Positions 18,564 to 27,473 of a stretch of 46,532 nucleotides of DNA are shown here, in pieces; positions within the stretch are counted from its first letter, which is position 1; each line of letters opens with the position of its first letter. Under the pieces are notes generated by a model, which had not been told where the DNA came from, did no database searches, and was given only the letters and a program-made list of their open reading frames with translations. The stretch lies in contig WQRQ01000008.1 in NCBI GenBank assembly GCA_009786685.1, positions 1-46,532 on the forward strand. The letters run 5' to 3'. The DNA comes from Defluviitaleaceae bacterium. GTDB lineage: Bacteria; Bacillota; Clostridia; Lachnospirales; WQUN01. A program made the translations under genes and the position numbers.

Positions 18564-19614
18564 AGAGTACCTCGATGTAGGTGTCGGTGACTATGCCTAT
18601 TCTTATGAAGGTGAGTTCTTGCTCACCGTTTGGGGTTATTCTGTATACGGTGTTTATGTCGCGTGCCGTGGATACTGCGTTTGGGGGTATGCGTAGGGTG
18701 TTTTCCGATAAGAGTGTTGTGTATACGATGGAGGCGTACGCGCCTATGGGCGGTATTGTGCCGCAGGGGGGCGGGATTATCTCGTATCGCCAACGTGGCA
18801 ACTCGCCCAAGAGTTGAAGGCGGGCGATTTCTTCCATGGATATTGTGATACGCTCCAGGTCGTAGAAGAGACCGTTAATATAGGCGCGGATACGGGGCGC
18901 GTCGCGCAGGCTTACGTGTAAAAGTGTGTTTAGGTCTTTTACGAAGATTTCGTTTGAGTAATGCAGGTAAATTGTAAAGGGGAATGTGATAAGCGTAATT
19001 ATGCCGTCGGTCGGTGCGTAAAGCCGCGTGTCGTGTAGGAGTGTGCTAATCTCTGCGATGTTGCGTCGGGTGTCCGCTATGTCAAGTTGGCGTGTTTGTG
19101 CAGTGTGCGTGTGGAGGAGTTCTGCGCGTTCGATTTCGAGGAGGATGTTATCTGCGGCTCGGATTGCTTCCGCGTCGAAGGCTGCGGCGGCTCGGCTCAT
19201 TGCTTCGTTGTAGTCGAGGTGGCGCAGGGCTATGTTAAGGGCGAAAATTTCTGCTTCTATTGCGTTGCTTCTTATCATGTCTGCGAGGTGCTGCTCTGCT
19301 TGGTTTATTTGTTCGTCTATGTCTTCCGTGCAAAGGCGGGCGAGTAGTTGGCCTTGGGTTACTTCGTCACCTTCATTTACATACACTGCGGCTATGTTGC
19401 CGCTTATTTCAAATGAAAGGGGAACGGAATCCACGCGCACTACGCCGTGACGCACCGCCAATTGCTCCACCGTGCCGCGTGAAACCGTGTAAAGGTCGGG
19501 CGCGGCGGCGGCAAAGCCCGCGGCTTCCAAGAGCGCGGGGCCTTCCGATTGCGGGAAGCCTTCCGAGGCACAGCCCGCGAGTATAAAAATAAGTACGGCG
19601 ACAAGTTTTTTCAC
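18526..19614 (-). CDS. Lipoprotein HlyD-like adaptor (adaptor 2)
   Basis: MKKLVAVLIFILAGC lipobox; VYVNEGDEVTQGQLLARLC; coiled coil; YAPTDGIITLI. Confidence 0.82.
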   Translation of the reverse strand: MKKLVAVLIFILAGCASEGFPQSEGPALLEAAGFAAAAPDLYTVSRGTVEQLAVRHGVVRVDSVPLSFEISGNIAAVYVNEGDEVTQGQLLARLCTEDIDEQINQAEQHLADMIRSNAIEAEIFALNIALRHLDYNEAMSRAAAAFDAEAIRAADNILLEIERAELLHTHTAQTRQLDIADTRRNIAEISTLLHDTRLYAPTDGIITLITFPFTIYLHYSNEIFVKDLNTLLHVSLRDAPRIRAYINGLFYDLERITISMEEIARLQLLGELPRWRYEIIPPPCGTIPPIGAYASIVYTTLLSENTLRIPPNAVSTARDINTVYRITPNGEQELTFIRIGIVTDTYIEVLYGLEEGDVVLVR

Positions 19615-20630
19615 AGTATTATCAACTCCCCTGTCTCCAGCCCGCTAAGGATTTGTGTGTATTGTGTGGATTGTATGCCGATTTCTACGTGGCGTCGGCG
19701 GCGGATGTCGTCTTCTAAGACAAATACAAAATGCCGGTCGCCGTCTCGCCGCAAAGCGCGTGACGGTATGGCGATTACGTCGGATACCATATCAAACACA
19801 TGCACTATCCGCCCCAGTGTGCCGGATTCGAAAACCAAATCCTCGCCGCCTATTATGTTAAACCACGCAGTGGTAGGGTGGGGGTCAAACCCGTCGGGGA
19901 TGATGGCCTCTACTTCCACGGCCAAGGCCATCGGCACAATTGTCATAGTAAACCTGTCCCCGGGCGAAATATAAGCCGCCACTGTATGCCGCTGTGCGCG
20001 GAAAAAAGCCTGCTCCATATCCTCCACAATGGCAACGGTAGCCGAGACGGAAGAAAGCTGCCCCTCGATAAAGCCCATCACATTGCGCACAACGCCGTCG
20101 ATTGGCGAAAAAACAAAACGGTCAAGCTCCGCAGAAATAAGTGCCTCATAATCCAGTATTAAAAAATACATAGCGGTATCAAGCCGCTCCCGCTCACTTA
20201 GGTAGAAATAATCATCCAGCGGCACGCCTGTGGTCTCTGCCATTCGAAGGCTGAACTCATGCCGCTCCTGTAGCTGGCGGATTTGCAAGGCAAGCCGCTC
20301 ACGGTCTCGGCGTACTTCTTCGATGTCTTCTTGATTTTCGGGGTCTTTTAGTGATGCGATTACTTGGCCCTGGGTTACAACATCGCCGTTTGATACATGT
20401 ATTTCTTCGATTTCTAAGCCTGCGCGGGCGAAGTTTAGTATATATCGTATTTCGGAATTAAATATGGGCAACAAAACCGCGTCGGAAACAACATCCCCGC
20501 GCTGCACAGGTATTGTATTAAAAACAACATCCGCGGGCGGCTCAAACATCGGCAGGGGAGCTTCCTCGTCGATGGGAAGCGCGCCGCAAGCCGTAAACAA
20601 GAATACCGCGAGCAAAAATAGTTTTTTCAT
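19611..20630 (-). CDS. Lipoprotein HlyD-like adaptor (adaptor 1)
   Basis: MKKLFLLAVFLFTAC lipobox; IHVSNGDVVTQGQVIASL; coiled coil; FSPIDGVVRNVMGFIEGQ. Confidence 0.82.
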   Translation of the reverse strand: MKKLFLLAVFLFTACGALPIDEEAPLPMFEPPADVVFNTIPVQRGDVVSDAVLLPIFNSEIRYILNFARAGLEIEEIHVSNGDVVTQGQVIASLKDPENQEDIEEVRRDRERLALQIRQLQERHEFSLRMAETTGVPLDDYFYLSERERLDTAMYFLILDYEALISAELDRFVFSPIDGVVRNVMGFIEGQLSSVSATVAIVEDMEQAFFRAQRHTVAAYISPGDRFTMTIVPMALAVEVEAIIPDGFDPHPTTAWFNIIGGEDLVFESGTLGRIVHVFDMVSDVIAIPSRALRRDGDRHFVFVLEDDIRRRRHVEIGIQSTQYTQILSGLETGELIIL

Positions 20631-22831
20631 CGTGTAATCCTCATTTGACGCGCCCAACTGCGTGGTATCCAGATTTCCAAATCCTCGCCCAAGGCCGCCG
20701 TTACGGTAATACGGCCATTGGCGGGCAGAATAATATCGCCGTCCTCGGGCAAATCGCGGCGGACGTCCACAGGGCGCTGCGGCACATAAACTTCTCTCGG
20801 GATATACTCCGTACGCGGGCCTGTGTAAATAGGCTCGGGCATAATCCCCAAGTATTCAAAAAGCGTAGACCAACCCGGCGGGAAAAGGTCGCCGGGGTTA
20901 ATCACTTCCCCGGGCATAATAACAGCGTCAAACTCCCGCACCCACTCACCCGGCCCGGAAACATGAAAGCCCGCACGCGTTGTACGACTGTTGTTAGCCA
21001 GCGCAAAAGCCGTGGCGGCACGGTTAAACAAATTTACAGAACGCCCCGGCGCAACGGTAATCCGATAAAGCGGCTCCTCCGCAACCGAACGCAATCGTAA
21101 ATACCGCCCATACCATTCCTGCGGAAATACCACGGAAAGCGTAACATCCTCCTGCGGCATAATAGTAATCCGTCGGTTAACAGGCAGCAAATACCACCCA
21201 AACAGCCCAAAGCCGTAATCCATCACAATATTGCCCTGTGTGGCAGCCATCACAAAATCATATGCATACTCGGCGTAGTCCTCTCCCTCGTTTTGCACAA
21301 GAAGGAGACGATTACGCGCCCTGTCGATATTATCAATCTGCAAAACCTCGCCGTAGGAAAGCACTCGGCGGTATAACGCAGGGTAATCGCGCTGCTCTAT
21401 GGTGAGCGCGGCAAGCTGCGGATAAATCAGCACCGCGCCGTCATCGGACGAGAACACGGCGGACTGCCCGCTTTCCAGCAAAAACCGGCCATCGTGGGGG
21501 ATACGCCCGAATGTTAAAATTGTCCCGCCATCATCCTTGAGGAGAAAATCTATGCCTGTTTCTTCTATAGAATACACGGAGAACGGGATATCGCGCCCTG
21601 TGGTGTTTTCTGCATAAACGGCAGGCGACAAAACGCGCCGCGTAAGCGCGGGCAAAGCGGAAGCACGATACGACACCGCAGGGATATCCGGCACGCTTGC
21701 CGAAACCGGCGACAAAGCCGTAACCACAACCATACTATCCGAAGGCACAGTCACAGACGCCCGCTCACCGATAAAATCACGCACCACGTTAAAAAACAAA
21801 TCATCGTCGTCGCAAAGGGTGACATACTCAAAGCTAAACTCGCCCATATCCTCGGCGCAACGCAAAAACACCGTATGCGTCCTAAGCGGGTCGGTATTGG
21901 TAATCTCAATGGAACGCCCCGCCTGCAAGGTGACATAAACAGGCGATTCTGCGCCCCCCTCTACCACAAGGTCGCCAAGCCAAGCATACGGAAAATACAA
22001 CTCACCATCCGCCAATGCGGTAACACTAACCGACTGCCTCGCCGCAAGCCGTATCTCGTCACTTTCCGTCTCGCCATGGCGCACAACATGCCCGTCCCGC
22101 CCACGAATCACATACTCATAAGCAAAAAAATTATCCTCGGAAAACACCCGCAAAGTATACACGGTATCCCCTGTGTTAGTCACATCATAAACCTGCCCCA
22201 AAATCAGCTCCAGCCGTTGTAATGCCTGCGCCGGAGCGGTTTTATCCAAAACATCTATCTGCCATAAATTGTCAGGAAAGTATACTTCCAGTAGCTCCGC
22301 GCTCACGGTAATCGTCCCACCCGCAGGTACACTCAAAACAGGCAACCGCGCCGCCCGCTCAAAATGCGTAACAACCCCGTTTCTGTTAGCCACCACAAAA
22401 TCAAAATACCCCGCAGCATTAGTCCGAATTTGCAAACGCTCCGTGCCTGTATTTTCCAGCATTATCGTGTCGCCGCTAACAGCAATCTGCCGCAAAGCCG
22501 CCCCCGCCCGCTCCGCAACCCGCACCCGCGAAGAATCAAACGTAACGGTTATCGGAGATAACGGCGCAACCTCCGCTACCCCGATGCCACTAACACTAAA
22601 CCGCCCCGCCGCAAACCCAAACCGCGTAACAGCCCCCTCATAATCCCACAAAACAATCTGATACCGCCCCGTCCCCGCCACATCAACATGCGAAACAACC
22701 CGAGCGTCCAACCCCGTAAACGTATAAACATACCCCGGCTGCAAAGTCCGAGTTTGCCGAGACGCCTGCATCCCAATCGGCGCAAGCAAAAATGTCAAAA
22801 ATAAACATCCGACAAAAAATTTCCGTAGCAT
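20627..22831 (-). CDS. Secreted protein of about seven tandem all-beta repeats, function unknown
   Basis: Signal peptide MLRKFFVGCLFLTFLLAPIGMQA; recurring ~90-100 aa unit with vxLxxGxvxxxxN ... lxxgxxvxVta...lxfP..W. Confidence 0.75.
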   Translation of the reverse strand: MLRKFFVGCLFLTFLLAPIGMQASRQTRTLQPGYVYTFTGLDARVVSHVDVAGTGRYQIVLWDYEGAVTRFGFAAGRFSVSGIGVAEVAPLSPITVTFDSSRVRVAERAGAALRQIAVSGDTIMLENTGTERLQIRTNAAGYFDFVVANRNGVVTHFERAARLPVLSVPAGGTITVSAELLEVYFPDNLWQIDVLDKTAPAQALQRLELILGQVYDVTNTGDTVYTLRVFSEDNFFAYEYVIRGRDGHVVRHGETESDEIRLAARQSVSVTALADGELYFPYAWLGDLVVEGGAESPVYVTLQAGRSIEITNTDPLRTHTVFLRCAEDMGEFSFEYVTLCDDDDLFFNVVRDFIGERASVTVPSDSMVVVTALSPVSASVPDIPAVSYRASALPALTRRVLSPAVYAENTTGRDIPFSVYSIEETGIDFLLKDDGGTILTFGRIPHDGRFLLESGQSAVFSSDDGAVLIYPQLAALTIEQRDYPALYRRVLSYGEVLQIDNIDRARNRLLLVQNEGEDYAEYAYDFVMAATQGNIVMDYGFGLFGWYLLPVNRRITIMPQEDVTLSVVFPQEWYGRYLRLRSVAEEPLYRITVAPGRSVNLFNRAATAFALANNSRTTRAGFHVSGPGEWVREFDAVIMPGEVINPGDLFPPGWSTLFEYLGIMPEPIYTGPRTEYIPREVYVPQRPVDVRRDLPEDGDIILPANGRITVTAALGEDLEIWIPRSWARQMRITR
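22238..22257. repeat. Dispersed repeat copy 3, inside the repeat-protein CDS (minus-strand reading IDVLDKTAP)
   Basis: GGTTTTATCCAAAACATCTA, 20/20 identical to 1232-1251. Confidence 0.6.
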
Positions 22832-22849
22832 GTGAATTCCTCCTAAACG

Positions 22850-23752
22850 TCAAAGTTTTGGTGAAGCCGGCTTGCAAAGTATAACTCGCCCGTCCTTGTC
22901 CATATGTATGTGAAGGCGATTGCTGTCGAGGTTCATTTGGTCGAGGATGGCGCGTGGTATTTGGACGCGGCCTGCGCGGTCGAGGACGGCGTATTCTATT
23001 TGTTCGGCTGTCCACCCCGAAAGGTTTGATAGCTGCTCCGAGTAGTTTGTTATGAACTCTGATGAGGTTTTGCCGTCTCGGATGGCTACTACGCGTTGTA
23101 CTTTTTTTGCGATTTCGCGGTCGTGGGTTACTATTACTATGGTTGTGCCGAGTTCTGCATTTATTTTGCGGAACATGTTTAGGATAAGGTCGGTGGTGGA
23201 GGTGTCTACGCTGCCTGTGGGTTCGTCGGCCAAGAGGACGGCGGGGTGGTTGGCGAGGGACAGGGCTAGGGCTACGCGTTGTTGTTCGCCGCCCGAGAGT
23301 TGGGACAGGCGGTGCTTTACGCGCTTTTCCATGCCTGTTAGCTCAAGGAGCTGTAGGGCGCGTTCGCGTTTGTTTTTTATTGGGTTTTTGCGGTTAAATT
23401 GCATTGGCATCATTACGTTTTCGAGGGAGGTGAGGTAGGGGATTAGGTTGCGGGCGTTGTTTTGCCATACAAAGCCTACAGTGGAGGTTTTGTACTCTAC
23501 GAGGTCTCGCTCGCGCATTTTAAACAGGTCTTTGCCGTCTACGATTAGCTGCCCTGCGGAGGGCTTGTCAAGACCGCCTATCATGTTAAGTAAGGTTGAT
23601 TTTCCGCTGCCGCTGTTGCCTATTATTGCCATGATTTCGCCGCGCTCTATTGTTAGGTCAAGGCCTTGCAGGGCCAGGACTTCTACGTCCTTTGTTTTGT
23701 AGATTTTTACCAAGCCTTCGGCAATTATTACATTATCGGTTTCGGATTTCAT
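22850..23752 (-). CDS. ABC transporter ATPase with AbrB-like C-terminal extension
   Basis: Walker A GNSGSGKST, LSGGEQQRVALALSLA, LLADEPTGSVD; C-terminal EYAVLDRAGRVQIPRAILDQMNLDSNRLHIHMDKDGRVILCKP. Confidence 0.9.
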   Translation of the reverse strand: MKSETDNVIIAEGLVKIYKTKDVEVLALQGLDLTIERGEIMAIIGNSGSGKSTLLNMIGGLDKPSAGQLIVDGKDLFKMRERDLVEYKTSTVGFVWQNNARNLIPYLTSLENVMMPMQFNRKNPIKNKRERALQLLELTGMEKRVKHRLSQLSGGEQQRVALALSLANHPAVLLADEPTGSVDTSTTDLILNMFRKINAELGTTIVIVTHDREIAKKVQRVVAIRDGKTSSEFITNYSEQLSNLSGWTAEQIEYAVLDRAGRVQIPRAILDQMNLDSNRLHIHMDKDGRVILCKPASPKL

Positions 23753-24425
23753 TGATTATCTCTCCATCCGCGAGTTCGTATACGGTGTCCGCTATTTCCA
23801 TCAGGTCGGGGTCGTGAGTGGTCATTACTACTGTTGTGCCTTCGCTTTCGATTAGGTCTTTGAAGAGATTTACGACTTGTAGCCCTGTGTTTGTGTCGAG
23901 TTCTGCCGTTGGCTCGTCTGCGAACAGGATTTTTGGGCGGTGGGCTATTGCACGGGCTATGGCTACGCGCTGCTGCTCGCCGCCGGATAGCTCGGGCGGA
24001 ACGTGCTTCATACGGGGGGTGAGGCCTACTTTTTCCAGACATTCCCTAGCGCGCTCGTTGCGCTCTCTTGCACCCGCGCCGCTTAGTCGAAGGCTGAATT
24101 CTACGTTTTCGTAGGCTGTCATCATGCTGATAAGTGCCACGGATTGGAATACAAAGCCCATATCGTAGCGACGCAGACGGTCGCGTTTTTTTACGGAAAG
24201 CTTATTGATTGCCTTGCCGTCAAAAATAATTTCGCCCTCGGTGGGATAATCCAGTGCGCCGAGCATATTCATTAATGTAGTTTTTCCGCTGCCGCTGCGC
24301 CCCTTTAATATAGTAAGCTTACTCTGCGGTACGGAAAGCGAAAGCCCTTTTAATGCCCAAAACTTGCCGCCGCCTACAGGAAAAGAGCGTTTGATATTTT
24401 TTGCAAGCATTATCATTTCGCTCAT
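23733..24425 (-). CDS. ABC transporter ATPase (MacB/LolD type)
   Basis: GRSGSGKTT, LSGGEQQRVAIARAIA, ILFADEPTAELD. Confidence 0.92.
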   Translation of the reverse strand: MSEMIMLAKNIKRSFPVGGGKFWALKGLSLSVPQSKLTILKGRSGSGKTTLMNMLGALDYPTEGEIIFDGKAINKLSVKKRDRLRRYDMGFVFQSVALISMMTAYENVEFSLRLSGAGARERNERARECLEKVGLTPRMKHVPPELSGGEQQRVAIARAIAHRPKILFADEPTAELDTNTGLQVVNLFKDLIESEGTTVVMTTHDPDLMEIADTVYELADGEIINEIRNR

Positions 24426-24472
24426 TAAAAATTCTCCTTACAAAAATTTCTTACAATTTGATTACATTTTGC

Positions 24473-24501
24473 ATTCTACACCAAATCTTTTATTTCTGCA
24501 A
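24473..24501 (-). promoter_or_regulatory. Putative promoter of the minus-strand ABC operon
   Basis: Minus strand TTGCAG - 17 nt - TAGAAT. Confidence 0.55.
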
Positions 24502-24510
24502 ATTTTAACA

Positions 24511-24539
24511 TTGACATTTGCGTGTTTTTTCTGTATTTT
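24511..24539 (+). promoter_or_regulatory. Putative sigma-A promoter of the flgB transcription unit
   Basis: TTGACA - 17 nt - TATTTT, 36 nt upstream of flgB ATG. Confidence 0.65.
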
Positions 24540-24575
24540 AGATTTCAACAGCACAGAGGGGGGGCGGATTTATTT

Positions 24576-24953
24576 ATGTTAAGTCAGTCCATACATCAGC
24601 AGAATGATATCCTCGGCGCGGCTTTGCAAGGCCAAGGAGCGAGGGTTAACGCCATCCAAAATAACATCGCAAACGCAGAAACCCCAAGATTTACCGCTCG
24701 TACGGTAGAGTTTGAGGACGCGTTAAGCGATGCTATTGACAATTGGCGGCAAACAGGCACCTTAGACCTGTCAAACACGCGGGCATCTACCCGTTTCCAA
24801 GAACCCGGTACTCGCTTCCGTATAGACGGCAGTAACGTGGACATGGAGCGGGAGATGGTCGCGCTTTATATTCATTCCGTACGATATGATGTTTTGGTTA
24901 ACAGCGTTTTGCATAATTCTCGTATGCTAAACACTGTACTTCAGGGGAGGTAA
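24576..24953 (+). CDS. flgB: Flagellar basal-body rod protein FlgB
   Basis: VNAIQNNIANAETPRFTARTVEFEDAL; first gene of flgB-flgC-fliE. Confidence 0.92.
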   Translation: MLSQSIHQQNDILGAALQGQGARVNAIQNNIANAETPRFTARTVEFEDALSDAIDNWRQTGTLDLSNTRASTRFQEPGTRFRIDGSNVDMEREMVALYIHSVRYDVLVNSVLHNSRMLNTVLQGR

Positions 24954-24957
24954 TTAG

Positions 24958-25422
24958 ATGGCTTTCTTCCAAACAATGAATATTTCTGCGACAGGTCTCA
25001 CAGCTCAACGCCTGCGCATGGACACGATTGCGGAAAATATTGCAAACGTAAACACTACACGCACCGCAGACGGTGGCCCCTACCGCCGCAAAACCGTGCT
25101 TTTCGAAGAAATGCGCGACGACGACCCGTTTTCCGTAATATTTGAAAATATCTTCGGCAGCGGTCGTACAATCCCCGCGCCGCAGGGCATGGGCGTACGT
25201 GTTTCTCATATAGTGGAGGACGAATCCCCGGGGCTTTTGAAATTCGACCCGACCCACCCCGACGCTGACGAATACGGCTATGTACGCCTACCAAACGTAA
25301 ATATAGTAGAAGAAATGGTTAACATGATAGCGGCAAGCCGCTCGTACGAGGCAAACATCACAGCGATGGGCGTGGCTCGTACACTCACACAGCGCACTTT
25401 AGAAATAGGGCAAGGGAGGTAA
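24958..25422 (+). CDS. flgC: Flagellar basal-body rod protein FlgC
   Basis: ISATGLTAQRLRMDTIAENIANVNTTRT...PNVNIVEEMVNMIAASRSYEANI. Confidence 0.95.
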   Translation: MAFFQTMNISATGLTAQRLRMDTIAENIANVNTTRTADGGPYRRKTVLFEEMRDDDPFSVIFENIFGSGRTIPAPQGMGVRVSHIVEDESPGLLKFDPTHPDADEYGYVRLPNVNIVEEMVNMIAASRSYEANITAMGVARTLTQRTLEIGQGR

Positions 25423-25428
25423 TAGCTA

Positions 25429-25761
25429 ATGTCAGCGATTACAGCAGTGCTTAATACAACCCCGCAAATGGCAGAAATACGCCCCTTTGCGCCAAATTTA
25501 CAGCTCTTTGACGTAAGAGAGCCGGAAAGGGACACCCCTTTTTCCGCATTTTTTAGTGCCGCGCTTAACATGGTTAACGACACAAACCGATTTGTGGCAG
25601 AGCATGAGCAAATGCAACTGGACTTTGCGACAGGCCGCCTCGACGACATACTCGCCGTACAAATGGCGCAGGACAGAGCAAGCAATGCGGTAAACTTTAC
25701 ATCGCAAATCACAAACCGCATCATAGAATCTTACCGCGAGATAATGAGAATGCAAATATAA
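25429..25761 (+). CDS. fliE: Flagellar hook-basal body protein FliE
   Basis: 110 aa, C-terminal VQMAQDRASNAVNFTSQITNRIIESYREIMRMQI. Confidence 0.93.
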   Translation: MSAITAVLNTTPQMAEIRPFAPNLQLFDVREPERDTPFSAFFSAALNMVNDTNRFVAEHEQMQLDFATGRLDDILAVQMAQDRASNAVNFTSQITNRIIESYREIMRMQI

Positions 25762-25820
25762 GCACCAAAAAACCATGACGCCGCCAATTATGAGTTGCAA
25801 CATGGAGTAGAGGTGGAGAA

Positions 25821-27470
25821 ATGCCAGACGCAGTGAATAAGTATTATACACCGGTAAAAGCCCGTTGGGACTTATTGACCCCCGCACAGCGTTACAAACT
25901 CCTCGGAGTGTTTGCTGTGGTTTTGGTCGCCATTGCCCTTACGGCCTTTTTCGCGTTCCGTACCCCGTGGGAAACCATCGTACGCCGAGAAGGCTCGGAG
26001 GTTATACGCCCGATGGCCATTGCATTGGGTAACGCGGGCATACCGTACCGCACACGTGACTACGGCTCTTCGATACAGGTGGACAGACGCCATGTAGATG
26101 AGGCATTAGGTATCATACAAATGCAAGGCGCGGTTCCAAACCAAGAACACTTTACATGGGAAACCGCCTTGGATACAGGCCTCGGTACAACAGACGACGA
26201 ACGCCGCCGCCGCGATATACTGGGCATGGAAGGCCAAATAGAGCGTCAGCTAATAATGGCTAACGGCGTACTGCTTGCAGACGTTTCGCTTGCCATACCT
26301 ACTACTCGCCCGTTTGAGCGTAATCCTGTGTTGCCGTCTGCCGCGGTTATTCTTACCATAGGCGAGGATTTTTCGCCGCAGCAGGGCAGAAATATGGCTC
26401 TTACAGTGGCTCGTAACGTAAGCCGCCTCACTATAGAAAACGTAATAATCGTAGACCAATTTATGCGCTCGGTATGGAACGGCGAAACAGAAAACGACGG
26501 CATAGCAAACCAAACCAACCAAGAAAGAACACAGCATATCAACCACGTAACCACAAGCCTGCACCGTCTTTTTTCGCCTCTGTTTGAGCAGGTTACAGTA
26601 GTATTTAATCCGCGATTTGACGACAGGCTGCTCTCGGAAGAAGTAAGAAACATGTACCGTATCCCCGAGGGCATGGAAGACGGCGGCATAGTAACCCAAG
26701 ATACAGGCCAACGTGCGGAGATGGAAGGCGGCATGGGCGGCATAGAGCCGGGCCTTGCCAATAACATGGCTGCATTCCCTAACTATGTAGCCCCCGGCGG
26801 CGGCATTATGTCGGCTGCCCAGCGCGAATGGGCGACAAACTTTGCAATCGACAATATAAGAACCATCACACAGTACGGCGCAGGCTGGGTAGTCCCCGAG
26901 CAATCTACAGGCTCCGTAAGCCTGATAAGAGACCGCCATCTCGACCAAGCAGACTGGATAGCGGAAGACCCGGAAAATCGCAACGCCGACGCATGGCGAC
27001 GCTTTAAAAACGAAAACGCCGCACCCGTACTTATGAACGGTGTTTTTGAAGATTTTTACGAGTTCCATGAATTAATTGCGACTGCAATGGGTATACCATC
27101 TGCAAACGTAAGTCTGGTTATACACGAGCGCATTATCCCCGTTGATACAGAAATCAGAGTTTGGGACATACCCACCATTTTGATGGTGCTTGTTCTCCTT
27201 CTTCTGTTGGCCATGCTGCTCTACGGCCTGCTTCGCAGACAAAAAGCCGCAGACGAAGAAGAAGAAAGCTTGGAGCCGCAGCTCGCGGTGGAAGACCTTC
27301 TCGTATCCACCCAGCTCGAAGAAGCAAAAGAAGAAGAAGCGGCGCAACTCGAAGAAATCGACTACTTCAAAGAAAACGAGCTTAAAAAGCACATTGAAAA
27401 ATTTGTTAACGAAAAACCGGAAGCCGTGGCGTCACTGTTGCGCAACTGGATAAATGTCGAGGAGTGGTAG
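25821..27470 (+). CDS. fliF: Flagellar M-ring protein FliF
   Basis: 549 aa, two TM segments, ring-building region, C-terminal FliG-binding tail. Confidence 0.95.
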   Translation: MPDAVNKYYTPVKARWDLLTPAQRYKLLGVFAVVLVAIALTAFFAFRTPWETIVRREGSEVIRPMAIALGNAGIPYRTRDYGSSIQVDRRHVDEALGIIQMQGAVPNQEHFTWETALDTGLGTTDDERRRRDILGMEGQIERQLIMANGVLLADVSLAIPTTRPFERNPVLPSAAVILTIGEDFSPQQGRNMALTVARNVSRLTIENVIIVDQFMRSVWNGETENDGIANQTNQERTQHINHVTTSLHRLFSPLFEQVTVVFNPRFDDRLLSEEVRNMYRIPEGMEDGGIVTQDTGQRAEMEGGMGGIEPGLANNMAAFPNYVAPGGGIMSAAQREWATNFAIDNIRTITQYGAGWVVPEQSTGSVSLIRDRHLDQADWIAEDPENRNADAWRRFKNENAAPVLMNGVFEDFYEFHELIATAMGIPSANVSLVIHERIIPVDTEIRVWDIPTILMVLVLLLLLAMLLYGLLRRQKAADEEEESLEPQLAVEDLLVSTQLEEAKEEEAAQLEEIDYFKENELKKHIEKFVNEKPEAVASLLRNWINVEEW

Positions 27471-27473
27471 ACA

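Noticed and set aside
20645-21100. Plus-strand ORFs inside the ABC/adaptor operon (also 15364-15618, 16846-17292, 17781-18272)
   Set aside because: Antisense shadows of strongly supported minus-strand genes; no RBS or recognisable families
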